Assembly: GCA_000283575.1 (NCBI GenBank)
Contig: AP012044.1
Coordinates: 3,596,001 to 3,660,000 of the forward strand
DNA: 64,000 bases
DNA from: Oscillibacter valericigenes Sjm18-20
GTDB lineage: Bacteria > Bacillota > Clostridia > Oscillospirales > Oscillospiraceae
Direction of reading: 5' to 3'
Positions 1 through 8,201 of this stretch are shown here, piece by piece. The notes under the pieces are model-generated. The model was not told the DNA's origin, did no database searches, and saw only the letters and a program-made list of their open reading frames with translations. Both the position numbers and the translations under genes were made by a program. Within the stretch, counting starts at the first letter, position 1. Each line of letters opens with the position of its first letter.

Positions 1-339
1 GTTGGGCAGAGCGCCGTCACTGGTGACGACCGTCATTTCCACCGATCCAAGCTGCACACCCTCCACGGCTTCACGCTCGCTGCCAAGCTGGCTGTTGGGA
101 TAGACCGTGGCGGTGATCTGTCCGCCGGACAGCTCTGCGATCTTATCGGCAAACGCCTGTGCGGCAATGGTAGACTGATGCTTTTCATTGCCTGTGGTGG
201 CAATTTTCAAGGAAATAGTGGACCCGGAGCCCGCGGAAGCGGAACCTGCGGGAGCAGAAGACGCGGGAGCGCCGCAGCCTGCCAACAGGGTGGCGGTCAT
301 AGCCAGACTCAATACAAGACTCAAAAACTTTTTCATCAT
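1..339 (-). CDS. TRAP transporter substrate-binding protein DctP-like (3' end outside window)
   Basis: The visible part is the first 113 codons, read leftward from ATG at 339. It begins with a lipoprotein signal: K-K-F, a hydrophobic stretch, then the lipobox LLAGC, followed by an Ala/Ser/Gly-rich linker. The mature part (ISLKIATTGNEKHQS, ADKIAELSGGQITATVYPN, LGSEREAVEGVQLG) matches the N-terminal lobe of DctP-family solute receptors, which bind carboxylates outside the cell and hand them to a DctQM permease. The ATG overlaps the TAA of the upstream DUF2848 gene by one base (TAATG), so translation is probably coupled. The QM permease genes would be expected beyond position 1. The ligand cannot be told from this part. 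Confidence 0.88.
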   Translation of the reverse strand, partial: MMKKFLSLVLSLAMTATLLAGCGAPASSAPAGSASAGSGSTISLKIATTGNEKHQSTIAAQAFADKIAELSGGQITATVYPNSQLGSEREAVEGVQLGSVEMTVVTSDGALPN

Positions 340-1031
340 TATCTCTCCTCTTCACTAATTACGATTACATTGTAATCGGATGTTAACTTTCTGCCAAGCA
401 CCTCATCCACCATCTCATAGCGGAAATTGGAGCCGTAACGAAAACCGTCCAAAACGGGTACCGTGCCGGAAAAAATCACGCAGTTATCGATATCGCCCAC
501 GCGGTCCTTCAACTCTTTCAGGATGGTCTCCACTGGAAGGATGTCCGCCAGCTTGCCCTTCTGATAAGGGACTTCCCTGCCGTCCACGGTCTGCCATGAG
601 TTCAGGTCGACGTCGTCCCAGTGGTCTTTCATCTCCTCATAATCCCACAGAACCGGGCATATGGGCTTCGGGCAGATCTGCTTCGCCTTGGGTACGCTCT
701 GCGCCTCCAGCTCGCGATCGGTGTGGTCGCTGCCAAGTCCGATGTAGATTTTTCCGTCCTTCATCACGATGACGTATTCCACCTCACCGCAGGTCTTCTC
801 ACCCAAGAAAGCCAGATCCTTCTCCTGAGTCAGGACATAGTTGCCGCACTGGAAGATCGTGGGGATCTTTTTCGGCGAGGGAACGCCCAGATCACGTTCC
901 AGCTCCTTAATGTGTTCCATGGTTTTCTCGATGTTCCGGCCCGCGTAGCCGATTGCGAAAACACGCTCGTACTCCAGAGTCAGGGGCACCTCTTTGCCGC
1001 CCGCCTGCAAGGTAAAGGTCATACAGCTCAT
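339..1031 (-). CDS. DUF2848 family protein (fumarylacetoacetate-hydrolase-like)
   Basis: This 230-residue protein has the DUF2848 hallmarks GYAGRN near the N-terminus, GEVEYVIV, the central GLGSDHTDRELE, and KQICPKPICP. The family is thought to be related to fumarylacetoacetate hydrolases, but its reaction is not established. The start at 1031 has an AAGGAG site eight bases upstream. It lies 70 bp downstream of the nitrilase-like gene and overlaps the DctP gene by one base, so all three are probably one operon. The context suggests uptake and hydrolysis of an amide- or carboxylate-containing compound; this is inference. Confidence 0.85.
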   Translation of the reverse strand: MSCMTFTLQAGGKEVPLTLEYERVFAIGYAGRNIEKTMEHIKELERDLGVPSPKKIPTIFQCGNYVLTQEKDLAFLGEKTCGEVEYVIVMKDGKIYIGLGSDHTDRELEAQSVPKAKQICPKPICPVLWDYEEMKDHWDDVDLNSWQTVDGREVPYQKGKLADILPVETILKELKDRVGDIDNCVIFSGTVPVLDGFRYGSNFRYEMVDEVLGRKLTSDYNVIVISEEER

Positions 1032-1101
1032 TATCGTTTCTCCTTCTCTTTTTAAAGCTTCCAGTCATATGCGCATTGCATGATTCCGGACAGCAGGGGT
1101 C

Positions 1102-1890
1102 TCAGATATGATAGGCCCCTGGAATTCGGTCGCGGTAGACATTGATGCTGCCGCGCACTTGCTCCACCGCGGAAATATCCATCTCGGCGGTGAGTATCTG
1201 CTCGTCGCCGCCGCCCAAAATCAAACACTCGCCCATGGGGGCATATACGGCAGAGTGGCCGCAGCACTTTACGCTTCCGGCGGTACCCACGGAATTGGTG
1301 CAGGAAAGGTAGCACTGGCTCTCTATCGCCCGTGCGCGATTCAGGGTGTCCCAGTGCAGCGTCCGGGCCTCCGGCCACTGGGAAACGACAAATTGCACCT
1401 TGGAACCCCGCAGCATTTCCGTGCGAATCAGCTCGGGGAAACGAATGTCATAGCAGATGACCAGACTGCAGGGAATTCCGTCCAGTTCAAAATTGCAGGG
1501 TTCCTCTCCGTGCTGAAAATATGTATGCTCGCCAGAGGGGCTGAACAGGTGAATCTTATCATACTGGGCAATCAGGGATCCGGTACGGTCGAAGACGCAG
1601 GCGGTGTTGTATACCTTTCCATCGGATTTTCGATTGGCTACGGAACCGGCAATGAGATTGACGCGGTACTCCGCAGCCAAGGCCGAGAAGGTCTCTTTTG
1701 CACGGGCACAGTCCTGATCCGCCAGCTCATCCAAATTTTCTTTTGGGAAAAAGCCCACATTCCATGTCTCTGGCAGAGTAATAACATCCGGCTTAGCCAG
1801 AGCAGCCTGACGAACCAGTTCCACGGCATGGGCAAAGTTTTCCTCCGGCGAGCCCAGCTTCATATCCATTTGGATCATGCTGACTTTCAT
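1102..1890 (-). CDS. Carbon-nitrogen hydrolase (nitrilase superfamily)
   Basis: This 262-residue protein has the full nitrilase-superfamily triad: Glu41 in LPETWN, Lys112 in YDKIHLF and Cys146 in VICYDIRFPE. The length and the ICYDIRFPEL context fit the omega-amidase/Nit-type branch, which hydrolyses small amides in the cytoplasm. I place the start at 1890, where a GGGAGG site precedes ATG; an in-frame ATG upstream would run through the operator. It is the first gene of the operon with DUF2848 and DctP. The exact substrate is unknown. Confidence 0.88.
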   Translation of the reverse strand: MKVSMIQMDMKLGSPEENFAHAVELVRQAALAKPDVITLPETWNVGFFPKENLDELADQDCARAKETFSALAAEYRVNLIAGSVANRKSDGKVYNTACVFDRTGSLIAQYDKIHLFSPSGEHTYFQHGEEPCNFELDGIPCSLVICYDIRFPELIRTEMLRGSKVQFVVSQWPEARTLHWDTLNRARAIESQCYLSCTNSVGTAGSVKCCGHSAVYAPMGECLILGGGDEQILTAEMDISAVEQVRGSINVYRDRIPGAYHI

Positions 1891-1948
1891 GAAAATCCTC
1901 CCTATTTTGCCGGCGGAGCGGGCCGACGGCCTGTTTTGTATTTGGTAT

Positions 1949-2008
1949 TTGGTATACCATATACCAACCACTAGCCGAAAATATAGCACATTGCTGGAAA
2001 TCTGTCAA
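1949..2008 (-). promoter_or_regulatory. Promoter and GntR-type operator of the nitrilase-DUF2848-DctP operon
   Basis: On the minus strand TTGACA (2008-2003), a 17-bp spacer and TATATT (1985-1980) form a near-consensus sigma-A promoter. Just downstream of the -10 lies a perfect inverted repeat, TTGGTAT-5-ATACCAA (1949-1967), containing the 10-bp palindrome TGGTATACCA. It resembles operators of FadR-type GntR regulators and overlaps the probable transcription start, so repressor binding should block initiation. The GntR gene is immediately upstream. Confidence 0.8.
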
Positions 2009-2206
2009 TAAAAGACTGAAAATTCACCTTTGGTCTTGTAAAAATTATTCTATTTGTCAAAAAGAACGTCGGCATTTCACATTTTACACAAAGGTCCAAC
2101 GCAAAAAAGCCGCAAGGATGCCGCTCGATGTTTCGCCCGTGCTCTTTTGGGTGAGATCACCTGCTCTTTCATAAAATATCGGTCTAATAGAATTTCTTCT
2201 TGCCGA

Positions 2207-2872
2207 TTACTCCACTGCCAGCGCACGGGCACGGTGGTTTTGCATATTTTCCTCCGTATGGCGCATGTGGTCTTTCATAGCCTGCACCGCCCCTGCAATG
2301 TCGCGGCGCTTCAGTGCGTCTAAAATGGCCTGATGCTCCAAGAGCGTGGTGAGCCGCCGCTCCACCGAATTCATGACAGCCTGTGTCCCCAGGAAGCGGA
2401 AAATATCATAATAATTCTCCAGCAGGCGGATGAGTTGGTGATTGCCGCTGAGTTTATACAAACAGGTATGGAATCGCCGGTCCTGCATGATAAACGCTTC
2501 CAAATCAAAATTTTCCAGCACTTTTTGCTGTTCCTCTTGAATCTGTTCCAACAAAGCCAGGTCACTCTCGGTGATATGCGCGGCCGCATCCTCGATGGCA
2601 CAGACTTCCAAAGCGGAACGAATGCGGGCCGTTTCCTGCATATAGCGCCAGTCGAACTCCCGAACCACCGCACCCTTATAAGTCTCGATCTGCAGCCAGC
2701 CATCTTGTTCCAGCATTTGAAGCGCCTCCCGAACAGGGGTGCGGCTGATGCCCAGATTTTCGGACAGCTTCCGTTCATTCAACACGTCGCCAGGCTTGTA
2801 ATGGCCACTCAAAATTTCTTTTTTTAGAATTTCATATACTCTGTGTTTATATGGCAACTGTTTCTCCAGCAT
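2207..2872 (-). CDS. GntR family transcriptional regulator, FadR subfamily (FCD domain)
   Basis: This 221-residue protein has an N-terminal winged helix (about residues 10-72), with the recognition segment LSENLGISRTPVREALQMLE followed by the wing. An all-helical FCD domain follows (about 78-210), with the metal/ligand-binding Asp-His pattern DRRFHTCL, LLEHQAI and MKDHMRH. It is encoded in the same direction and just upstream of the nitrilase operon, whose promoter carries a fitting palindrome. It is therefore probably the substrate-responsive regulator of that operon. Confidence 0.88.
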   Translation of the reverse strand: MLEKQLPYKHRVYEILKKEILSGHYKPGDVLNERKLSENLGISRTPVREALQMLEQDGWLQIETYKGAVVREFDWRYMQETARIRSALEVCAIEDAAAHITESDLALLEQIQEEQQKVLENFDLEAFIMQDRRFHTCLYKLSGNHQLIRLLENYYDIFRFLGTQAVMNSVERRLTTLLEHQAILDALKRRDIAGAVQAMKDHMRHTEENMQNHRARALAVE

Positions 2873-3070
2873 GACTTTCCGATCTTCCTCCCTCTTTCGG
2901 GATATTTCTACCCGTCTAAAACCAGCTTTTTAAGTTCTTAATCAGCTTTACATTCCGTTCGCATATGCAGTCTTTTCATTTTTTATAACACATGAATAAG
3001 TTCTTGGCAAGTCACAATCGTATTTCTTTCCGCTTCCTTTTTCGGTCGGCCATTTCAAAAGCAGTATTAA

Positions 3071-3600
3071 TCAAGGAGAAAGCCGCCCGTCTTGCATGTT
3101 GCCAAACATACTGATGGAGATTACAAAGGCCGCCATGGAGACCTGCGTGTAGTTACTGTACGAGGTCGCGTCAAGGGCAAGTATAATTCCTCTTGTAAAT
3201 CGCAGATGCGGCGTAGATATGGCGGAAATCGTGAAAGCGAGTATTCGGTACTCAAATTTTGGTAACGGCTTGTTTGAAGCAATCATACACGGTGCGGTAA
3301 GAGAGAAAGCCCCCGGTCTGGTTAGAAAAGGCCAGATTGTTTTTCCATCCACAGCTCGCCGGCTTGCAGCCGCATACCGTTTTGCTTTAGCTTTTGCGAG
3401 CGAAACAGTCGAATCACAGGCGGGGCCAGCGCCAGCACACGGCTTTTGTTGTTTTTGGACGGTGAAAAATAATATCTGCCAGCTTTTTTTCTGTACCCGC
3501 CGCAGTTGCTGCTTAATGAAAAGCCTACCGCGCTCAAAGTCAATGCGATCCCATGTCAGCCCCAGCACTTCCACTTCGCGCATTCCCGTGAACAAAGTGA
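3071..3600 (-). pseudogene. Tyrosine recombinase (Tn916 Int-like) remnant
   Basis: Two leftward frames each carry parts of a Tn916-type integrase. One has FTGMREVEVLGLTWDRIDFE, the typical start of the catalytic domain containing the first catalytic Arg. The other carries LALAPPVIRLFRSQK. Parts of the HDFRH-type region can be read only by changing frame. There is no single open frame and the N-terminal arm-binding domain is absent. This is debris of an integrative element, next to transposase and relaxase fragments. Confidence 0.65.
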
Positions 3601-3659
3601 TTGTATACAGGTGTTCAATCCGGTTGTGTCAAGAACCTCCGCAATTTCATTGCAAGTGA

Positions 3660-4065
3660 AAATCAGCCGTTTTTTTGGATGCCCATCGGCCCAGTGATGT
3701 CAGTGAAATATCTGCTGGTGAGATACGTATATGGCATCCCGTCGGAGCGGCAGATTGAACAGCGCATCCAGATAGACATTACCCTGCGCTGTTACCTTGG
3801 ATTGAACTTGTTTGACCCAGTGCCGGATCACTCGACAATCTCGCAGAACCGTCGCCCTGCATTTCGACGGCTGTTCGGGGAGGCGGTACACCAGTGCATC
3901 GCCGCAGGACCTGCCAGCGAACGACTGGTAGGAATGGGCTCCACGCATGTAATGCCTGTAAAACGGGCCGACTTCAAAAAAACGGACAAAACAGATCAAG
4001 CGGGACCAGCGGTATCCCCACAAGCGGATAAGTCACACCAACTCGGAAGCCGGGTATCTCAACCG
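3660..4065 (+). pseudogene. IS5/IS1182-like transposase fragment (DUF772 region)
   Basis: The reading frame contains MSVKYLLVRYVYGIPSERQ, LRCYLGLNLFDPVPDHST and RLFGEAVHQCI. This is the conserved N-terminal DUF772 part of IS1182/IS5-type transposases, up to the first catalytic region (GSTHV, where a D would be expected as DSTHV). The rest is low-complexity and unrelated, and the catalytic D is replaced by G. It is a non-functional fragment. Confidence 0.6.
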
Positions 4066-4183
4066 GCCCAGCAATCCGAAGGGCTTGCACATTGTTCTCC
4101 TTACCCCTGATGGTAAAATATAGGGAAGATAAAACAAATGCTGTTGATGAAAGGGGTTTTACTTATGCGCTTTATATTACAAA

Positions 4184-4369
4184 GCCATCACGGGACGGGA
4201 ACTGAAAAAGAACGCCGACGTTCTGTGCTATCAGATCCGGCAGTCCTTTGTTCCCAGTGAAGTGGACGCGGAAACCGCGCTCAAAATCGGCTATGATCTT
4301 GCCATGCGTTGGACGAAAGGCAAACACACCTTTTTTGTGGTATCGCATACCGACCGCTCACATCCCTAG
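4184..4369 (+). pseudogene. Relaxase (mobilisation nuclease) N-terminal fragment
   Basis: The frame encodes AITGRELKKNADVLCYQIRQ followed by SEVDAETALKIGYDLAMRW and KGKHTFFVVSHTDRSH. This is the segment of Tn1549/Tn4555-type MobA/VirD2 relaxases that leads into the HxHxH metal site. It is cut off at the first histidines by IS3 copy A, and no start codon is preserved. It shows that a conjugative or mobilisable element once lay here. Confidence 0.6.
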
Positions 4370-4414
4370 AGAAGTCAAGAACCGTGCAGAATGTGAACGC
4401 CCAAAATCTGCGGC

Positions 4415-5287
4415 TTATGCGGCCAGGCCTCTGGCGGCCTGACGATACATGGCCGGCGGCAGGCCACCGGGGTTGGCAGTGTAGATTCGCCGGCGGTTAT
4501 AGTAGGTCATGATGTACCGGAACACGATGCTCTTCACCTGTGCCATGGACATCCGCTCCGTCCTGATTCGATAGAGCTTTTCCTTCTTCAGCGTCGCAAA
4601 AAAGCTTTCCATCCTGGCGTTGTCGTAGCAGTGTCCCGTGCCGCTCATGCTTTGAACCGCGCCGTATTGCGCCAGCACCTTTTGAAATGAGGAGCTGGTA
4701 AATTGGTTTCCGCGGTCGCTGTGCAGGGTCATTCCATAGGCTCCCTGCGCCTGGCAGGCAGACCGGAAAGCCCGGATACACAGCTCCTTCTTCATGTTGT
4801 CATCCATGGCAAGACCGACGATCTCTCTGTTATAACAGTCCAGAACTGCTGCCAAATACAGCTTGCCGTCCTGACACTGGATCTGCGTGATATCTGTCAG
4901 CAACTTCCGGTTGGGGGCGTCTGCGGTAAAATCCCGGTGAATCAGGTTCTCCGCCTTCTGCGCAGCCAAGTCTGCTCTTGTCAGATTCCCGGGGTGACGG
5001 GGAGAGCGATGGAGCAGACCTCTACGCTTCATGGCCCGCCGTACGCTGCTGCGGCTTACCGCAATACCGCGCTGTGTAAGCGCCAGAAGAATTCGGCCAA
5101 CGCCATAATTGTCATTGTCCGGATTTTCATTATAAATCTCTCGTATTTTGACCAGAAGCAGCTGCCATGGTTTTGGATTGCCAGCCGACTGCAAAGAGCG
5201 GTAGTACCCGGATTCGCTGACTTTCACAACCCGGCACATGGCATGAATGCAGAACCGCTCACGGCGCAGCGTGATGTACTCATACAA
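4415..5287 (-). CDS. IS3-family transposase OrfB (copy A, intact)
   Basis: This 290-codon frame starts at TTG 5287, equivalent to LYEYI. It carries an HTH_21 domain followed by an rve integrase core with the DDE residues: Asp in LLTDITQIQ, Asp in HSDRGNQF, Glu in NARMESFF. In this family OrfB is normally made as an OrfAB fusion by -1 frameshifting near the end of orfA, 12 bp upstream. The other copies have lost two or more bases in the segment around RRGLLHRSPRHPG. Confidence 0.92.
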   Translation of the reverse strand: MYEYITLRRERFCIHAMCRVVKVSESGYYRSLQSAGNPKPWQLLLVKIREIYNENPDNDNYGVGRILLALTQRGIAVSRSSVRRAMKRRGLLHRSPRHPGNLTRADLAAQKAENLIHRDFTADAPNRKLLTDITQIQCQDGKLYLAAVLDCYNREIVGLAMDDNMKKELCIRAFRSACQAQGAYGMTLHSDRGNQFTSSSFQKVLAQYGAVQSMSGTGHCYDNARMESFFATLKKEKLYRIRTERMSMAQVKSIVFRYIMTYYNRRRIYTANPGGLPPAMYRQAARGLAA

Positions 5288-5298
5288 CCGCTCCGGCT

Positions 5299-5598
5299 TT
5301 ACCGTTTCCGGTCTTTGGCGAAAAAGCCCAGCGCATCCTTGAGAATCTCATTGGCTTTCCGCTGTTCCGTGATTTCCTTTATTAGCCGGCGCTCGTTCTC
5401 GGAAAGCGGCGCATCGCGGCGAATACCGCTGCCGACGAAGGCGTGATCTCCGAAGGCCTTTCGCTTTTGCCGCCACTCCGCCAGAGAGTAGTACGGAATG
5501 CCCAGCTGTGCCGCCGCCTGCTTCACGCCGATTTCATCGGACAGCTTGACCGCTTCTTCTTTGAACTCCTTATCATATTTGCGCATTGCAAACACCAC
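5299..5598 (-). CDS. IS3-family transposase OrfA (copy A)
   Basis: This is a 99-residue OrfA with an HTH_Tnp_1 domain (KYDKEFKEEAVKLSDEIGVKQ) and a C-terminal leucine-zipper-like helix ending KDALGFFAKDRKR. It binds the terminal repeats as part of OrfAB. A near-identical protein occurs in copies B to E. Confidence 0.92.
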   Translation of the reverse strand: MVFAMRKYDKEFKEEAVKLSDEIGVKQAAAQLGIPYYSLAEWRQKRKAFGDHAFVGSGIRRDAPLSENERRLIKEITEQRKANEILKDALGFFAKDRKR

Positions 5599-5706
5599 CT
5601 TGTTCTTCCTTTGATTCTATCACTTTTGGGGTGTTTGTCCTCTGCACTTCTATGATATTCCTCCACCCTCCAGAGCATAATTGGAAAACTTTAAATATAT
5701 TCATTT

Positions 5707-5747
5707 AGCAGGCCAACTCCCCTAAATGAAAGTAGGCCTGCTTTTTC
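5707..5747 (+). terminator. Intrinsic terminator
   Basis: AGCAGGCC (5707-5714) pairs with GGCCTGCT (5735-5742), followed by TTTTT. It is not tied to an intact gene; it probably closed a transcript now interrupted by IS3 copy A. Confidence 0.65.
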
Positions 5748-5891
5748 ATTACATCCCTACGACGCTCCAGAGTATCCTTGTCGAAGGCAGGTGCGCGAAT
5801 TTTATCATACCATTTTTCTCCGTTTTTTTGTTCACATGGTGAACATGTTTTCTCTTCAAACCTCCCTTAGATCCTTTAATATTCATTTTCG

Positions 5892-5946
5892 TTGACAGAA
5901 AATAAAAGATGTAGTATCATCTAATATAGTTGATACTACATCTTTT
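5892..5946 (+). promoter_or_regulatory. Promoter and palindromic operator of the MarR-ABC operon
   Basis: TTGACA (5892-5897), a 17-bp spacer and TATCAT (5915-5920) form the promoter. A perfect 16-bp inverted repeat (AAAAGATGTAGTATCA at 5904-5919 and its complement at 5931-5946, 11-bp spacer) covers the -10 and the start site. This is a typical autoregulatory site for the MarR protein that starts at 5965. Confidence 0.82.
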
Positions 5947-5964
5947 TATGCCTGAGGTGCTGTT

Positions 5965-6438
5965 ATGGATGCTACTAAACGTCAAATCACAAAGATTGCC
6001 CGTGAAGTCAATAAGTTTACCGCCCGTATGCTGAAGCTGGACGGTATTGGAACTGCGGAATATGATTTCATCCATGTGGTTCGCAAGAATCCCGGTATCA
6101 CACAGGCTGCCATTCGGGAGATTCTCACATTGGATAAAGGAGCCGCTGCCCGCCGTGCCGCCAATCTGGAGGCAAAGGGGTATCTTATCAGAAAGGCAAA
6201 CCCTGTCGATGGGCGCAGCCAGCTGCTCTATGCCACCGAAAAGGCCGACCGGCTGAAGAACTCCAAGGCTTCCGTTGAAGCTCTTTATTATGAATATTTG
6301 CAGGAAACATTGTCTCCCGAGGAAAATACCGAGTTCTGCCGGCTGCTGAACATCCTTTACGCGCGCTCCAAGGCAGAGAGCAAGGCGGACTTTCCAAACC
6401 TCTCTCACCGCTTTTTAGAAGGGAGCGGAGGAAAATGA
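5965..6438 (+). CDS. MarR family transcriptional regulator
   Basis: This 157-residue winged-helix protein contains the MarR core: IGTAEYDFIHVVRKNPGITQ, a recognition helix KGAAARRAANLEAKGYL, and a wing with NPVDGRSQLLYAT. Dimerisation helices lie at both ends. The stop overlaps the ABC transporter start as ATGA (6435-6438), so it is co-translated with the exporter. It probably represses its own operon through the 5904-5946 palindrome and is relieved by a small molecule, as in other MarR-ABC operons; the ligand is unknown. Confidence 0.9.
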   Translation: MDATKRQITKIAREVNKFTARMLKLDGIGTAEYDFIHVVRKNPGITQAAIREILTLDKGAAARRAANLEAKGYLIRKANPVDGRSQLLYATEKADRLKNSKASVEALYYEYLQETLSPEENTEFCRLLNILYARSKAESKADFPNLSHRFLEGSGGK

Positions 6439-8201
6439 GCCGCTCGAATCAAAAAATCAAACAGGTTTCTCAGCCTGATCTTATTCTGTCCTACTTCAAA
6501 TTGGAACGCTGGTCGCTTACGCTGGTCACGGTTTCCGGCATCCTTTACAATGTGGGAATGATTGCGGGGCCCTATTTTGAGGGCCGCCTGGCCCAGTGCC
6601 TGTTCGACGTTATGGGCGGCCGTGAACCCTTTTCCGCCATGCTGTCACTGGCGGCGGTCTATCTGATGGTTATTTTAGCCGTGCAGGTCATGCGCTGCGT
6701 GAAGCGCTTCTATGTGCGCCGTTTTGCGAATAATACCAGCCGTAACATGCGTCATATGCTCTACAACAGCCTTGTGAACATGAGCAGGGAGGAATTGGAG
6801 CGGGAAAGCATTGAAACGGTGATGACCAAAGCGGTATCGGATGTGGATGCCTGCGCGGAGGGAATGCGGAAGTTTACCACAGAGGTGTTTGATACCGGCG
6901 TGGTGCTGATTGCGTACTTGGCCATGCTGTTTTATTACGACTGGCATCTGGCGCTGATTGCCTGTGCCTTTACCCCGATCGCTTATTTCATCGCAGGATG
7001 TTTGAAGCACCGGGTGGCACAGTCCAACGGGGCATACAAAAAAAGCGCCGAACGACTGAACGGCGCCACGATGGACAGAGTCTCCAATGCGGTTACCTAT
7101 CGCATTTACGGCTGTGATGAAAGCAGGGACCTGGCTTATGAGGGGTATCTGAGAGACTACGAAAAGTGTGCGGTGGCAGCAAATTTTTGGGAGAACACCA
7201 TGCAGCCGCTCTACCACATCATATCCATGTGCGGTGTGGTATTTGTCTTGTATCTGGGCGGCAAAAATGTCGCCGGGACTGGCTGGAGCAACTGGAATAT
7301 AGCTGCTTTTACCACATTCCTGTCCTGCTTTGCCAAAATGGCGCTCAAGTCGTCCAAGGCTGCCAAGCTGTTTAATTCCGTTCAAAAGGCACAGATTTCC
7401 TGGGCGAGAATCAAACCGCTTATGAAAGAGTATGTGGAGCAGTCGACTCTGTCCGATATGGATTTTTCTGCCGGGGTATCGCTTAAAGTGCGGGATTTGT
7501 CCCTGCACTGGGAAAACGGGCCGCAGGTGCTGCTCGGGATTTCTTTTTCCGCACAGCCTGGACAAATCATCGGCGTGACAGGAGCAGTTGCCAGCGGGAA
7601 ATCCATGCTGGGCAAGGCGCTGCTGGGGGAACTTCCCTACAAGGGCAGCATTGAGGTAGACGGGTGCGAACTGCGAACGCTGAGTCTATACGAGCGCAGC
7701 CGGCTGCTGTCCTACCTTGGGCATGAACCGGAGCTCATGGCGGAGAGTATTGAAGAAAATATTCGTCTGGGTGAAAAAGGCGAAATAGCCCCCTGCCTGC
7801 AAACGGTATGTCTGGCAGATGAAATCTGTAAAATGCCGCAGGGAGCGGATACCTCCGTCGGCAGCGGCGGAGTCCGTCTGTCGGGCGGTCAGCAATCCCG
7901 CCTTGCGCTGGCCCGCACCTGCTATCATGCGGGGCAGATTTTAATTTTAGATGACCCCTTTTCCGCGGTGGATCAGAAGACCGAACGTGAGATTTTTGCA
8001 AATCTGCGCCTGCTTGCCGCAGACCGCATCGTTATTTTAATTTCCCACCGTTTACAGCTGTTTCCGCAGTTGGAGCATGTGCTCTTTCTGGAGAATGGCA
8101 TGAGTGTATTTTCCACTCATTCCGCGCTGATGCGGGGAAACAGCGCCTATAAGACACTCTATCAGGCGCAGGCAATGGGAGGTGCAGACCATGAAGAATA
8201 G
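6435..8201 (+). CDS. ABC exporter subunit 1 (fused membrane and ATPase domains, degenerate site half)
   Basis: This 588-residue type-I exporter half has six membrane helices in about residues 35-320. The ATPase domain has Walker A GAVASGKSML (about 381-390), a canonical LSGGQ (about 480) and Walker B ILILDDPFSAVD (about 502-513). The residue after the Walker B aspartate is Asp rather than the catalytic Glu, as in the degenerate subunit of heterodimeric exporters such as TM287 or BmrC. It overlaps the MarR gene by 4 bp and the partner subunit by 20 bp. Probable role: export of a toxic compound or peptide. Confidence 0.92.
   Translation: MSRSNQKIKQVSQPDLILSYFKLERWSLTLVTVSGILYNVGMIAGPYFEGRLAQCLFDVMGGREPFSAMLSLAAVYLMVILAVQVMRCVKRFYVRRFANNTSRNMRHMLYNSLVNMSREELERESIETVMTKAVSDVDACAEGMRKFTTEVFDTGVVLIAYLAMLFYYDWHLALIACAFTPIAYFIAGCLKHRVAQSNGAYKKSAERLNGATMDRVSNAVTYRIYGCDESRDLAYEGYLRDYEKCAVAANFWENTMQPLYHIISMCGVVFVLYLGGKNVAGTGWSNWNIAAFTTFLSCFAKMALKSSKAAKLFNSVQKAQISWARIKPLMKEYVEQSTLSDMDFSAGVSLKVRDLSLHWENGPQVLLGISFSAQPGQIIGVTGAVASGKSMLGKALLGELPYKGSIEVDGCELRTLSLYERSRLLSYLGHEPELMAESIEENIRLGEKGEIAPCLQTVCLADEICKMPQGADTSVGSGGVRLSGGQQSRLALARTCYHAGQILILDDPFSAVDQKTEREIFANLRLLAADRIVILISHRLQLFPQLEHVLFLENGMSVFSTHSALMRGNSAYKTLYQAQAMGGADHEE

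Larger units (their letters stand above)
4367..5665 (-). mobile_element. IS3-family insertion sequence, copy A (1299 bp)
   Basis: The ends match the other copies: the left end in element sense starts TGGAGG near 5665, and the other end is TAGAGAAGTCAAGAAC at 4367 (TGGAGAAG elsewhere). Both ends share GTGCAGA about 17-20 bases in. It is flanked by a 3-bp duplication CCC (4364-4366 and 5666-5668), normal for the IS3 family. This is the only one of six copies in the window with an uninterrupted orfB, so it is the best candidate for the active source. Confidence 0.93.
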
